Shown: positions 17,686 through 27,602, counted from the first letter of the stretch. The stretch: 64,000 nucleotides of DNA from Acerihabitans sp047324305 (GCF_047324305.1 NZ_CP178740.1:868001-932000), one strand, 5' to 3'. Translations and numbers: made by a program. The notes: generated by a model not told the origin, from the sequence alone.

Positions 17686-17830
17686 TGTTTTCTTCCTGAA
17701 TCATCAAAATGGTCGGGAAACATTCCACCGCAGGAAGTTTAACGCAAAGAGTTGAAAGTGTAATGAGGTTAATTATATAAATTTCAGATACAAGCATTCA
17801 CCCTGATTGGCGCGCCCCGCCGCCGGCGCA

Positions 17831-18007
17831 TTATTTACCACAATGCTCCTTCACGTCTTTCGTGCCATTGCCGACCGCCCTGATGGCGGCGGAGAGTTTT
17901 TGTTTGGTGATTCCTAAGGTTTGCGTCCAGTACTCCACTTCCCACGGTTCCCGCAGGCTGATAAAATTTTTATCTTTCGGCTCTTGAAGATGAATTTGTT
18001 CACTCAT
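17831..18007 (-). CDS. Small DUF3606-type protein
   Basis: This 58-aa frame begins MSEQIHLQEPKDKNFISL. It contains EPWEVEYWTQTLGITKQKL followed by an Ala-rich helix and VGNGTKDVKEH. The pattern 'WE..YWt..lGvt...L..Av..VG....dV..h' is the signature of DUF3606, a family of tiny cytoplasmic proteins of unknown function often found in stress-related settings. A weak AGGG lies 11 nt upstream. It stands alone between yfaZ and the SDR gene, both on the same strand. Confidence 0.75.
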   Translation of the reverse strand: MSEQIHLQEPKDKNFISLREPWEVEYWTQTLGITKQKLSAAIRAVGNGTKDVKEHCGK

Positions 18008-18269
18008 TTCGTCGTGTCCCTGCTGATGGGAATAGCCCCATACCAGTTATAAGTTTATATAACTGAATAGCAACAGGGATTATTTAACTTTTGGGGCTGG
18101 ATCATGACCCTGACCGAATAAAGCCGTTTATCTGCAAAACGTGAAAAGGATCGCAGTAACTTTTATTGTCTGCGGGAAATGTCGCCGCCCGGTAAATTAC
18201 TAAATTAATCATCGCGCAGAGGATCGGCACCCGGAATCATTCCCGCCGCCCTGCGCGATATCTTGTCTT

Positions 18270-19100
18270 TCACTGGTCAATATCGGTCGATAAAGCAATG
18301 TCTTTTTGCGCTTCCAGCGCGGCCAGCCGCTGCGTCAGCGTCGCGTGGAGATGATCATAAGCCTGGCTGCCCAGCGTCAGCCGCCGGGGAGCGGGGCTGC
18401 GCTCCACGCTGGCCATGATTTCCCGGACCATCTTTACCGGGTCCCCCAGGATCGGGAAAGCCTCAGCGGCCAGCGCGCGACGCATATCCCCCGCCGGGGT
18501 GGCGTCATACTCCGCCATCGGCGGCGGGGTGATCAGCGCGCCGCCGAAGCCTGTTTTCGCCGGTCCCGGTTCCACCAGGGTAAACTCGATATTGAACGGC
18601 GCCACTTCCTGGGCCACCGCCTCGACGAATCCCTCGATACCCCATTTAGTGGCATGATACAGGCTGAAATTGGGATAGGCGGTTTGGCCGCCCTCCGAGG
18701 ATATCTGCAGGATCCGCCCGCCGCCCTGGCGGCGCAGGTGCGGCAAGGCGACGCGGATAAGCTGGATCGAGCCGATGAGATTGGTATCGATCTGATGACG
18801 GATCTGCTCATCGCTCGCCTCCTCGCCCGCGCCGAACACCGCATAACCGGCATTGCTCACCACGATGTCGATACGGCCCCAATGCGCGACGGCCTGATCG
18901 AAAACACGATGCACCTGCTGCGTATCGGTAACGTCCAACGACGCCACCCACAGACGGTCGCCATACCGCGCCAGCAGATCGTCAAGCGCGCCGGTCTTGC
19001 GCAAGGTTGCCGCGACGCGATCGCCGCGCGCCAGGAGTTTTTCCGTCAGTTCCCGGCCAAGTCCCGAGGACGTGCCGGTAATAAACCACGTTCTAGACAT
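18270..19100 (-). CDS. Short-chain dehydrogenase/reductase (classical SDR)
   Basis: The 276-aa enzyme has the NAD(P)-binding motif TGTSSGLG at residues 8-15, the NAG motif (SNAGYAVFG), a catalytic Ser near 140 (ISSEGGQ), and YHATKWG with the catalytic Tyr and Lys. It would oxidise or reduce an alcohol/carbonyl; the substrate is not readable. It is divergent from the LysR regulator at 19218, with a 117-bp shared promoter region, so LysR control is likely. Confidence 0.9.
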   Translation of the reverse strand: MSRTWFITGTSSGLGRELTEKLLARGDRVAATLRKTGALDDLLARYGDRLWVASLDVTDTQQVHRVFDQAVAHWGRIDIVVSNAGYAVFGAGEEASDEQIRHQIDTNLIGSIQLIRVALPHLRRQGGGRILQISSEGGQTAYPNFSLYHATKWGIEGFVEAVAQEVAPFNIEFTLVEPGPAKTGFGGALITPPPMAEYDATPAGDMRRALAAEAFPILGDPVKMVREIMASVERSPAPRRLTLGSQAYDHLHATLTQRLAALEAQKDIALSTDIDQ

Positions 19101-19217
19101 ACGCTGTCTCCTTATTGTTAAGGCGCCGCTATGATGGCGCGTTAACTGAGTATAAGGCCCGCAGATCCATGCTACTATCCGTACAATATCGCATGAAGAA
19201 GTGAAATAAACCCAGCA

Positions 19218-20108
19218 ATGAAAAAACCCGATTTAGCGGATTTAACCGCTTTCGCCGCGATAGTCGCCCATCGCAGCTTTCGCAAGGCGGCGGACGAGCT
19301 AGGCCTGTCCCCCTCCACCCTCAGCCATATGATGCGGGTGCTGGAGCAGAATATGGGGGTGCGGCTGCTGCACCGGACCACCCGCAGCGTGGCGCCCACC
19401 GAGGCCGGCGAGCGGCTGGTGTCCCGTCTGCGCCCGTTGCTCAGGGATCTGGATTCGGCGCTGGAGGATGTCAACGAATTCCGCGACCGGCCCAGCGGCA
19501 TATTACGCATTAACGCCAGCGAGCCGGCGGCCCGGCAACTGCTGGCGCGGGTGGTGCCGGCGTTTCTGGCGCGCTACCCGGAAATGTCCCTCGATCTGGT
19601 GACGGAGAACCGGCTGGTGGATATCGTCGCCGGCGGTTTTGACGCCGGCGTTCGCCTGGGCGAGGCGCTGCCGCAGGATATGATTGCCGTGCGTTTCGGC
19701 GGCGAGGTACGTTTTGTGACGGTGGCCGCTCCCGCCTATCTGGCGGGCCGCAGGCCGCCGCAGACGCCGGACGACTTGAAAGGACATGAATGCATCCGCC
19801 TGCGCCTGCCCAGCGGCAAGATTTTCCGCTGGGAATTTGCCCGCAACGGCCAGGAAATCGCCCTCGACGTGCCCGGCGCCCTGACCCTGGACCACCTGGG
19901 CCTGATGGCGGAATCCGCCGCCGCCGGACTGGGCATCGCCTACTTACCCGCGCCGGTGGCCCAGCCCTATATCGACCAGGGTAAACTTATCCGGGTGCTT
20001 GAGGAGTGGTGCCCGCCGATACCCGGGTTATTTTTATATTATCCCGGCAATCGCCATGTGCCGTTGGGGCTGAGGGCATTTATTGCCGTATTGAAAGAAG
20101 TTGATTAG
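19218..20108 (+). CDS. LysR-family transcriptional regulator
   Basis: The 296-aa regulator has the LysR winged helix at about residues 4-62 (DLTAFAAIVAHRSFRKAADELGLSPSTLSHMMR-type core). The effector domain spans about 90-290 with the periplasmic-binding-protein fold. Its divergent neighbour is the SDR gene, the probable target. The co-inducer is unknown. Confidence 0.92.
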   Translation: MKKPDLADLTAFAAIVAHRSFRKAADELGLSPSTLSHMMRVLEQNMGVRLLHRTTRSVAPTEAGERLVSRLRPLLRDLDSALEDVNEFRDRPSGILRINASEPAARQLLARVVPAFLARYPEMSLDLVTENRLVDIVAGGFDAGVRLGEALPQDMIAVRFGGEVRFVTVAAPAYLAGRRPPQTPDDLKGHECIRLRLPSGKIFRWEFARNGQEIALDVPGALTLDHLGLMAESAAAGLGIAYLPAPVAQPYIDQGKLIRVLEEWCPPIPGLFLYYPGNRHVPLGLRAFIAVLKEVD

Positions 20109-20306
20109 TTTATTCGTAGATATTATTTTTTCAAATAAATTAATATCTGGCATTAATTAAATTCAATAGCACCGCGCATTGCAATGCTATTACCTGTTCG
20201 CGTAAACTGCGCAGCGCATTACTTATTGCGCACTATGCTTCGGCACTTATGCCATCAATATAATGCTCACTCCCATCGACATCATTATCCATTAGGTTTC
20301 TACTAT

Positions 20307-21356
20307 ATGCCTTTAAATGTAACACTCGCCTCGGCACCGAAAAATCAGCCATCCCTTACCGCCGGCCCTGGCAGCACCGCGCACGACCACCATCTTGCCG
20401 GTGACCTTTTAATTGCATTGTTAAAAAAAACCGGCTACGCCGCAACGCCGCTTCCCGCAGAAATAGGGGATGTGACTATAGATAGCAATAATATCGATTT
20501 TTTTAATGAGATTTTCGTTAAAACGTATACCGCTACCCGTGATAAAAAAAACGTTCAGGACATCCGATTCGACAACGCATTCACCCTTTCGCTGCTCGAC
20601 TGCGATGGCGGATTGGTAATAGCCTATGGCGAGAAAGTCTTTGAGCTGTCTAATATTACTATCGAATTATTAACGAATTTAATCATAAGCGATTACCATG
20701 ATCATCCCGCCGCGTACGATAATACGCTGCTGGCGGATTTTATCCTGATGCAGACAGCGCTGGACGATAATACCGATAAACCCGATGTCCATAAAAAAAT
20801 CGATATCCTGCATAATATATACCACGACATTCCCCAGCCCTGTTTTATTGCCGCCGCGTATATGATGGCGCACAGATCCATCAGTCCTTTCGACTTTTCC
20901 GTACCGGCGTCTATCCTGGCGCAGCTCAGGCAAGGCGGGCAGTTCGACATCGGCTTATGCATGCTGGACGGTAACGATATCAGCCAGGAGCGCCATGGCG
21001 TCGATTTTACCCTCACGCGCCATGATAATCAGAAAACCAGCCTGCAGGCGAATGTCCGCCCCCGGGATTTATTTAACCACGCGGCGGAGATACGGCATTT
21101 TCTTGCCGCCAATTTAGGCGACCACTGTATTTTTCTGACCAGCAGCTACAGCGTCGGCCACTTTTGCTATTATGATATTAAAAATGATATTGTTTATTCC
21201 GGTCGGACAAAGGCGCTTTCCGCGGTAGCCTCCGGCATACATTTCGTCGACTATATGGCAACAAAATATAATAAAGATAATGAAAAGCAGCAAATCACTT
21301 TGTTTTGCACGAATAATAGCGCGGTTGAAGTAGCGAAAATCATCGACAGCTTCTGA
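20307..21356 (+). CDS. AT-rich orphan protein, possible secreted effector
   Basis: The 349-aa product (start at ATG 20307, AGG about 10 nt upstream; the frame is open from 20184) matches no family I know. Composition is unlike its neighbours: many AAT/ATA/TTA codons in a GC-rich region. There is no signal peptide or membrane segment. The N-terminus (MPLNVTLASAPKNQPSLTAG) is Ser/Pro-rich and unstructured. Near the C-terminus a segment with His and Asp in SVGHFCYYDIKND resembles the His-to-acid spacing of papain-like cysteine proteases or acetyltransferases, but I cannot identify the Cys. Type III or similar secretion is speculation. Confidence 0.55.
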   Translation: MPLNVTLASAPKNQPSLTAGPGSTAHDHHLAGDLLIALLKKTGYAATPLPAEIGDVTIDSNNIDFFNEIFVKTYTATRDKKNVQDIRFDNAFTLSLLDCDGGLVIAYGEKVFELSNITIELLTNLIISDYHDHPAAYDNTLLADFILMQTALDDNTDKPDVHKKIDILHNIYHDIPQPCFIAAAYMMAHRSISPFDFSVPASILAQLRQGGQFDIGLCMLDGNDISQERHGVDFTLTRHDNQKTSLQANVRPRDLFNHAAEIRHFLAANLGDHCIFLTSSYSVGHFCYYDIKNDIVYSGRTKALSAVASGIHFVDYMATKYNKDNEKQQITLFCTNNSAVEVAKIIDSF

Positions 21357-21561
21357 TCAACCCCGCGTCATCAGCACCGCCAATACGCCGTCAGCACCTG
21401 GCCGGCGCTGATCCTTAAGCAGCTCAGCCGATGCATTTAACTCATATTTAATCCCGGTTTATTTATTAGAGCTTCCATTATTTTCCTCACATACTGAGCC
21501 ATGTCAAATCACCCCAGACACCCGCGGTGAGCTGCTCACAATATGCATTAAGGATCATTTT

Positions 21562-22413
21562 ATGGTTGCCGTTTCACCCCGCTTTACGGGGGCTATTGTC
21601 CGGGGCGCGCCGGGCGATACGCTTTCTTCGCCGCCGGGCATTGCCCCGGCTGACCCGATGCTTAACGCCGAAGGTATTTCGGTCACCTACCGTACCCGTC
21701 GTGGGATAATAGAAGCGCTGAAACAGGTCAGCCTGCGCATCGGCACGGGCGAGTTCGTCACGCTGCTGGGGCCGTCCGGCTGCGGAAAATCGACGCTGCT
21801 GAAAATCGCCGCCGGCCTGCTGCGTCCCTCCGCGGGGCAAATTACCATTGCCGGCAAGCCGTCCCACGGCCCTAACCGCAATATCGGCGTGGCGTTCCAG
21901 AAACCCACCCTGATGCCCTGGAAAACCGTGCTGGAAAATATCCTCATGCCGGCGCATACGCTTAAGCTGGATTTCACCCGGGCCCATGCCCGCGCCCTGG
22001 AACTGCTCGCGCTGGTGGGACTGAGCGAATTCAGCCACAACTACCCTAATGAACTGTCCGGGGGCATGCAGCAGAGAGTCGGGCTGGCGCGCATGCTGCT
22101 GGGGGATCCCAAACTGTTATTGATGGATGAGCCCTTCGCGGCGCTGGATGCCATGACCCGGGAAACCCTGACCCTGGAACTGCAGCGCGTCTGGCTGCAA
22201 GACCGGAAATCCGTGCTGTTTATTACCCATAGCATCCCGGAGGCGGTGTTCCTGTCGGACCGGGTCCTGGTCATGTCCGCCCGCCCGGGAACCCTTATCG
22301 AGGACTACCGGATAACCCTGCCGCGGCCCCGATCGCCTGAGACCCTTTCCTCGCCCCCGTTCAGCGAGGCATGCCGGCACCTGCGCCGGCATTTTATGGA
22401 GCACGCGCAATGA
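21562..22413 (+). CDS. ABC transporter ATP-binding protein, SsuB/TauB-like
   Basis: The 283-aa ATPase belongs to the nitrate/sulfonate/taurine group. Walker A is GPSGCGKST (about residue 70), the signature is LSGGMQQRV and Walker B is LLLMDEPFAALD. AAGGATC lies just before the ATG. It is the first gene of a four-gene run; its stop overlaps the permease start (ATGA). The N-terminal ~35 residues before the ATPase core are longer than usual. Confidence 0.9.
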   Translation: MVAVSPRFTGAIVRGAPGDTLSSPPGIAPADPMLNAEGISVTYRTRRGIIEALKQVSLRIGTGEFVTLLGPSGCGKSTLLKIAAGLLRPSAGQITIAGKPSHGPNRNIGVAFQKPTLMPWKTVLENILMPAHTLKLDFTRAHARALELLALVGLSEFSHNYPNELSGGMQQRVGLARMLLGDPKLLLMDEPFAALDAMTRETLTLELQRVWLQDRKSVLFITHSIPEAVFLSDRVLVMSARPGTLIEDYRITLPRPRSPETLSSPPFSEACRHLRRHFMEHAQ

Positions 22414-23192
22414 ACCGGATCCTATCGGTGATTTATCCGCTGATAACGCTTACGGTATTGTTGCTGGCATGGCAACTGGCCGTCAGCCTGCTGAATATTC
22501 CGGAATATATTTTACCCGCCCCCACCGCGGTGTGGACCACCCTGCTGGATCTGTTCCGCCAGGGCGTTATCTGGAAGCATATCGGCTATACCCTGTCGGC
22601 CACGCTTATCGGGTATGCGCTGGGCAGCGGCTTTGCCCTGATCGCCGGCGCCGCGCTGGCGGAATCCGCCACCTTCGAAAAATTCGTTTACCCGCTGCTG
22701 GTGGCTATCCAATCCACGCCTAAAGTGGCCCTGGCGCCGCTGATCCTGGTCTGGTTTGGTTTCGGCATCGCCTCAAAGGTGGTGCTGGTGGTGCTGTTAT
22801 GCTTTTTCCCGCTGTTTATCAATACTCTGGTGGGATTTAAGCGGGTAGATGCCGACCTGATTGACGCCTGCCGGGCCTTTTCCGCCTCCCGCTGGTATAT
22901 CTTCCGCCACGTTAAGCTGCCGTCGGTGGCCGGGGATATTTTTGCCGGTCTGCAGATAGGCATTGCGCTGGCGCTGATTGGCGCCGTGGTGGGCGAACTG
23001 GTGTCGTCGGAAGCCGGGCTCGGTTACATGATTGGCGCCGCCGCGGCGAATTTAAACGTCAGCACGATGTTTGCCGGCGTATTCCTGCTGGCGGTGATAG
23101 GGCTTATCGGGGCGCAAAGCGTGCGCTGGCTGCACCGGCGCCTGGTTTTTTGGGAAACACCCCGGGCCGATGATACCCGCACGGTGCGCTAA
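22410..23192 (+). CDS. ABC transporter permease, SsuC/TauC-like
   Basis: The 260-aa inner-membrane permease has about six hydrophobic segments and the EAA-type loop (DACRAFSASRWYIFRHVKLPS), which contacts the ATPase. The start at 22410 forms an ATGA overlap with the ATPase gene; the longer open frame from 22371 is just the end of that gene. It pairs with the ATPase and the downstream binding protein. Confidence 0.9.
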   Translation: MNRILSVIYPLITLTVLLLAWQLAVSLLNIPEYILPAPTAVWTTLLDLFRQGVIWKHIGYTLSATLIGYALGSGFALIAGAALAESATFEKFVYPLLVAIQSTPKVALAPLILVWFGFGIASKVVLVVLLCFFPLFINTLVGFKRVDADLIDACRAFSASRWYIFRHVKLPSVAGDIFAGLQIGIALALIGAVVGELVSSEAGLGYMIGAAAANLNVSTMFAGVFLLAVIGLIGAQSVRWLHRRLVFWETPRADDTRTVR

Positions 23193-23229
23193 CCCCAGGT
23201 TTGATGACATTAACGAGGCTCGCTATTTC

Positions 23230-24315
23230 ATGACACAATGTGGTTATTTATTCAGCACTTTTTTTTGCCTGGCGCTAAGTGCGGCGGCCCAGGCTGAAGA
23301 ACAGATTATCGTGGGATTGAATATTCCCCAAACCGTGGTCGACGGCAGTATTTATAGCGCCGCCGATAAGCTGGGTTACTTCCGCGCGGAAAACCTGGCG
23401 GTGAAAACCATCGTTTTCCAGGGCGCCGGCGCCCTGCTGCCGCAGGTTAACAGCAAAAAAATCGATATCGGCTTTCCGATGCCGGAGCCGGTGCTGGCGT
23501 CCTATGCCCCCGGCAAACAACCCTTGCCGGTACAGTTTTTCTATAACGCCCGGCCTTCCGGCGGCATGGAGCTGGCGGTATTGGACAGTTCGCCCATCAA
23601 GACCCTGGCCGACCTGAAAGGGAAAAAAATCGGCGTCGGCGCCCTGACCTGGGCTTCGATTCCGCAAACCCGCGCCGTGCTGGCCAACCAGGGACTGAAT
23701 CCGGATAAAGACGTGCAGATCGTGGCCACCGGCGCGCTCGGCGCCGGCTTCCTGGCGTTAAAGGAAGGCCGCGTCGACGCGCTGAACTTTAACCAGAGCT
23801 GGCACGACATGCTGGAGCAAAGCGGCACTAAAATCCGCCGGTTGTCCTATCCGGCCGAATTTTCCGCGATGGTGGGCAATGGCTTTATCGCCCATAACGA
23901 TACCCTGCGCGATCGCCGCGCCATGCTGGTGGGTTTTGGCCGCGCCATCACCAAGGCCACACTGGCATGTGAGGCCAATCCCGGCTTCTGCGTCCAGACA
24001 TTCTGGCAGGCGCAGCCGGAATTAAAACCGGGCGCCGAGGTCTACCAGGCCAGGCTGAAAGACGCGGTATTCCTGCTGGAGCGCCGGTTAAAACGCACCC
24101 TTTACACACCTGAGGGTCAGCCGGTGGTGCCGGGACGATACGATATCGACGCCATTGCCCGCTATGTCGCCTTGATGCATGACGCCGGTGAGTTGGACGT
24201 GGCCAGCGTACCGCTGGATAAGATTTTCACCAACGCGCTGGTCGGCGATATTAATCATTTCGATAAACAGGCCGTACAGCAACAGGCCCGCGTGGCCAAA
24301 ATGGAGGAGAATTGA
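23230..24315 (+). CDS. ABC substrate-binding protein, NMT1/SsuA-like
   Basis: The 361-aa product (from ATG 23230) has a signal peptide (MTQCGYLFSTFFCLALSAAA, cleavage after AQA). The type II binding fold is of the NMT1/THI5 or SsuA group, with the motif GLNIPQT near the start of the mature part. The second lobe includes DLKGKKIGVGALTWAS. The ligand may be a sulfonate, a pyrimidine or another small organic ligand and cannot be read here. The gene lies 37 bp after the permease gene and overlaps the next gene by 1 nt. Confidence 0.85.
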   Translation: MTQCGYLFSTFFCLALSAAAQAEEQIIVGLNIPQTVVDGSIYSAADKLGYFRAENLAVKTIVFQGAGALLPQVNSKKIDIGFPMPEPVLASYAPGKQPLPVQFFYNARPSGGMELAVLDSSPIKTLADLKGKKIGVGALTWASIPQTRAVLANQGLNPDKDVQIVATGALGAGFLALKEGRVDALNFNQSWHDMLEQSGTKIRRLSYPAEFSAMVGNGFIAHNDTLRDRRAMLVGFGRAITKATLACEANPGFCVQTFWQAQPELKPGAEVYQARLKDAVFLLERRLKRTLYTPEGQPVVPGRYDIDAIARYVALMHDAGELDVASVPLDKIFTNALVGDINHFDKQAVQQQARVAKMEEN

Positions 24316-25631
24316 TGATGCCGCTGACACTGACCGTTACCCCGGCCATCGCCTTGGTGGATGAACCGCGCCGCATCCGTCTCCATGGCCTGCGCCCCGG
24401 CGCCACGGTTGAGATTGAAGCCACATCCCGCACCGGCGATGGCGCGGCCTGGCGCAGTTACGCGCAATTTATCGCGGCGGATGACGGCACGGTGGATTTG
24501 CAGCGTGATGCGCCGGTTGCCGGTGATTACCGGGGCGTAGACGGCCAGGGATTACTGTGGTCGCAGCGGCAGGTTTCCCCGCCGACCGGCGCCGCCGGCC
24601 ATCCGGCGGTTATCGCGCCGGTCACCGTGCATCTGCGCGCAACGGGACGCTCCGCCGGGGTGGATGCCGCACCTGTCCATACCGACGCGCAAATGGTGCA
24701 ACAGTTTAGCGCCGATAACGTCGCCTATCGGCCGATTGAAGAGCAGGGCCTGGTGGGCGCGCTCTATACGCCTGGCACGCCGGGGCCGCATCCGGTGGTT
24801 ATCTACCTCAACGGATCCGGCGGCGGCATCAATCATCAGCGCGCCGCGTTATGGGCTTCCCGCGGCTATGCGGCGCTGGCATTGGGGTACTTCGGCGCGC
24901 CGGGCCTGCCGTCGCATATCTCCGCCACGCCGCTGGAATATTTCGCCGACGCCCTGGCCTGGGTACACGAGCGGCTGCGGCCGCGCAAGGGTTTTGTCGC
25001 GGTCAGCGGGCAGTCGCGCGGCGGGGAATTATCCCTGCTGCTGGCCGCCACCTTTCCCGAACGGGTGTCCGCCGTGATCGCCTATGTTCCCAGTTCGGTA
25101 ACGCACGGCGTACTGGCGGCGGGACGCCCGGGTGAAAGCCGCTTCGCGCCCTGCTGGGTTTACCAGGGCAAGCCGCTGCCGATTGTCTGGCATGGAAACG
25201 ACGCGCAGGCATGCTGGCGCGAAATTGACAACGCCCCGCAGCCGCGGCGCCAGGCGGCGTCGTTTGTCCACGCCCAGCGGAATACCGCCGCGGTGGAAGC
25301 CGCGCGCATCCGGGTGGAAAATATGCGCTGCCCGGTGCTGTTGATTTCCGGCGGCGACGATGGATTCTGGCCGTCCACCGACTACTGCCGCCATGTGACC
25401 AGGACGCTTAACGATCACGCCTATCCTTACCCCGTTCAGCACCTGGATTATCCCGACGCCGGCCACGCCATCGCCACGCCGTATGTGCCGGCCACGGTTA
25501 TCGATAAGCCCCATGCGGTATCGGGCATTATCATGGCCGCCGGCGGCACGCCCGCCGCCAATGCCCACGCCTCGGCGGATTCGTGGCACCACAGCCTGGC
25601 GTTTATGGCAAAACTGACGCAAAGCCGCTGA
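24315..25631 (+). CDS. BAAT-type acyl-CoA thioesterase / N-acyltransferase
   Basis: The 438-aa protein has an N-terminal beta-sandwich domain (about 1-130; bile-acid-CoA:amino-acid N-acyltransferase N-domain). A C-terminal alpha/beta hydrolase follows, whose nucleophile elbow is SGQSRGGE (Ser, about residue 240). An Asp near GGDDGFW and a late His near DAGHAIA complete the triad. Such enzymes hydrolyse acyl-CoA or transfer the acyl group to an amine. GGAGGAG is 5 nt upstream of the ATG, which overlaps the preceding stop (TGATG), so it is translationally coupled to the importer genes. Coupling an importer with an acyl-transfer enzyme is unusual. Confidence 0.82.
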   Translation: MMPLTLTVTPAIALVDEPRRIRLHGLRPGATVEIEATSRTGDGAAWRSYAQFIAADDGTVDLQRDAPVAGDYRGVDGQGLLWSQRQVSPPTGAAGHPAVIAPVTVHLRATGRSAGVDAAPVHTDAQMVQQFSADNVAYRPIEEQGLVGALYTPGTPGPHPVVIYLNGSGGGINHQRAALWASRGYAALALGYFGAPGLPSHISATPLEYFADALAWVHERLRPRKGFVAVSGQSRGGELSLLLAATFPERVSAVIAYVPSSVTHGVLAAGRPGESRFAPCWVYQGKPLPIVWHGNDAQACWREIDNAPQPRRQAASFVHAQRNTAAVEAARIRVENMRCPVLLISGGDDGFWPSTDYCRHVTRTLNDHAYPYPVQHLDYPDAGHAIATPYVPATVIDKPHAVSGIIMAAGGTPAANAHASADSWHHSLAFMAKLTQSR

Positions 25632-25637
25632 TCAACT

Positions 25638-25654
25638 CGCCGCCTTGCGCGGCG
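25638..25654. terminator. Hairpin between two convergent genes
   Basis: The perfect stem CGCCGC/GCGGCG with a 5-nt loop lies in the 24-bp gap between the convergent BAAT-type and HD-domain genes. There is no clear U-run on either side, so termination is plausible but weak. Confidence 0.35.
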
Positions 25655-25655
25655 G

Positions 25656-26297
25656 TTACCCTTTCCAGCGCGACGCGCGGATAAGCGCGCAAAAGTCGCC
25701 GGGCATAAAACCCGGTTCCTTATCGGCAATCACATCGGCTTTAACATTGCCGAAGGTGGTGTCCGGCTTATGCTTAATGCCGTCATAAAACGCCTGGATA
25801 ATGTCTTCTTTAAACGCCGGCGTGCGCGGATGCTCGGCCACCACCTGTTCCCGCACGTCTTCCGGGTAGGACGCATAGTTAATGCCCAGTACATCCATCT
25901 CCACGCCGGCGGTGACCAGGGCGATTTCCGGCGCCATAAACTCCGGCACCCCCGGCGTGGTATGCAGGGCGATGGCGGTCCAGACCTTATCGATATCCGC
26001 CTGGCCGACACCGTACCGGCGCAGGAAATCGCGCGCCGCATCGGCGCCGTCCACCTCAAAACGCTTATCGCAGCTGCAGTGCTCCCGTGTCAGCCCCATG
26101 TCGTGGAACAGGCAGCCGATATACAACAATTCTTGATCGACGCGAAGGCCGCGCTGCCGCCCGGCCAGCGCCCCCCAATAATAGGTGCGGCTGGAATGAT
26201 GAAACAGCAGATCGGATTCGGTGTCGCGCACCAGCTCCGTTGCTTCGCGCGCCATTTTACTGTCGGGTACGCTGATACCGTTGATGCTGAAAGCCAT
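25656..26297 (-). CDS. HD-domain protein, cyanamide-hydratase-like (Ddi2-type)
   Basis: The 213-aa metal-binding HD protein has the ligands His (FHHSSRTYYW, about 34), the His-Asp pair in GCLFHDMGL (about 64-65), and later His/Asp in LHTTPGV and VEMDVLG. Overall it resembles fungal cyanamide hydratase Ddi2 and its bacterial relatives, which act on small nitriles or nucleotide-like molecules. No phosphodiesterase assignment can be made. It is divergent from the GlxA-type regulator gene, the likely controller, and convergent with the BAAT-type gene. Confidence 0.8.
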   Translation of the reverse strand: MAFSINGISVPDSKMAREATELVRDTESDLLFHHSSRTYYWGALAGRQRGLRVDQELLYIGCLFHDMGLTREHCSCDKRFEVDGADAARDFLRRYGVGQADIDKVWTAIALHTTPGVPEFMAPEIALVTAGVEMDVLGINYASYPEDVREQVVAEHPRTPAFKEDIIQAFYDGIKHKPDTTFGNVKADVIADKEPGFMPGDFCALIRASRWKG

Positions 26298-26432
26298 GGT
26301 GATTACCTCCGGTTAATTGACCTGACCAGGGTAATGGCTCATGCTCAGTGTCTTCAATCACCGTATTACGACGATTTGAGACAAAACGCTGACCGGTGCC
26401 ATGCAATAACCCATTGAGGTACGGAATAGGAT

Positions 26433-27398
26433 ATGCGTAAAGAAATAGTCTGCCTCGCGCTGCCCGGCGCGCAGCTGCTGGATATTTCCGGGCCGCTGGA
26501 CGTGTTTGCCGAGGCGAACGCCATCCTGGGGCGCGTGGTTTACCGTATGCGGGTCATGGGGCTGGATCAGCAGATCATTACCTCATCCTCGGGGGTAAAA
26601 ATCGTCCCCGACCTGTCGTTGCGGGAGACGCTTACCGGGCCGCTGGATAGCTTTCTGGTGGCGGGCGCGCCGGCGGCGGCGGGCGTTAATCTGGATGCAC
26701 ACAGCCTGGCGGCGCTGGCGGCCTGCTGCCGGCAAAGCCAGCGTTATGGCTCGGTATGCACCGGCGCGCTGGTGCTGGCGGCTACCGGATTAATGGATGG
26801 CTTCCGGGTCACCACCCATTGGGCGGTATGCGGGGAACTGGCGCGCCGCTACCCCGGCGTGCGGGTCAATGGCGATGAAATCTATATCTGCGACGGCCCG
26901 CTGCGCACGGCGGCGGGCGTAACGTCCGGTCTGGATCTGGCGCTGCGGATGGTGGAAGAGGATCTGGGCCGCGAGGTGGCGATGGCGATCGCCGCCAACC
27001 TGGTGATGTTTTTCACCCGCCCGGTCGGCCAAGGGCACTTCAGCCGCAGCGGCCGCGCCTCGCTGGCCGGCAGATCGTCCTTGCAGGATATGCAGCGCTG
27101 GGCCGTCGCCCATCTCGATGAGGTGAAAAAGGTGAAAACCCTGGCCGATCATATGCAGCTCAGTACCCGGCATTTTACGCGTCTCTTCCAGGAGGCGCTG
27201 GGAGTGGCGCCGGCGCGCTGGCTGGAGCAGGAGCGGGTGGCCAAAGCGCGCGACCTGCTTGAATCCAGCCGTCTGGCGCCGAAGGAAATCGCCGCCGCCT
27301 GCGGTTTTTCCAGCGTGGATATTCTGCGGCGCGCCTTTTTACGGCGGCTGAAAACCACGCCCACGCAATATCGCCGCTATTATATCGGCCTTGATTGA
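26433..27398 (+). CDS. GlxA-family transcriptional regulator (DJ-1/PfpI plus AraC HTH)
   Basis: The 321-aa protein has an N-terminal DJ-1/PfpI (GATase1-like) domain (about 5-170), which includes GSVCTGALVLAATG with a conserved Cys at the elbow. Two helix-turn-helix motifs of the AraC type follow from about 215 to 315 (TLADHMQLSTRHFTRLFQE, then IAAACGFSSVDILRRAF). Proteins of this layout sense small molecules or nitrogen compounds. It is divergent from the HD-domain gene; the 135-bp gap would carry both promoters. Confidence 0.9.
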   Translation: MRKEIVCLALPGAQLLDISGPLDVFAEANAILGRVVYRMRVMGLDQQIITSSSGVKIVPDLSLRETLTGPLDSFLVAGAPAAAGVNLDAHSLAALAACCRQSQRYGSVCTGALVLAATGLMDGFRVTTHWAVCGELARRYPGVRVNGDEIYICDGPLRTAAGVTSGLDLALRMVEEDLGREVAMAIAANLVMFFTRPVGQGHFSRSGRASLAGRSSLQDMQRWAVAHLDEVKKVKTLADHMQLSTRHFTRLFQEALGVAPARWLEQERVAKARDLLESSRLAPKEIAAACGFSSVDILRRAFLRRLKTTPTQYRRYYIGLD

Positions 27399-27602
27399 GC
27401 GCAAGGGCAAACCCGCCTGCGCGCGGCCACACCAACGTCGCTACCGCCTAATCAACACGCCTGGCAAGTCCTCCGGGGCAATCTCCTACAAAATTTCAAA
27501 GAATAGCGTTCAATCTCTGTACTGATTAAGCGCTTTATCAAAGACACCGGTGATTTATTATACCCACACTCTTTTTATCAGGTGAAACTCAACGGCGGGC
27601 GC

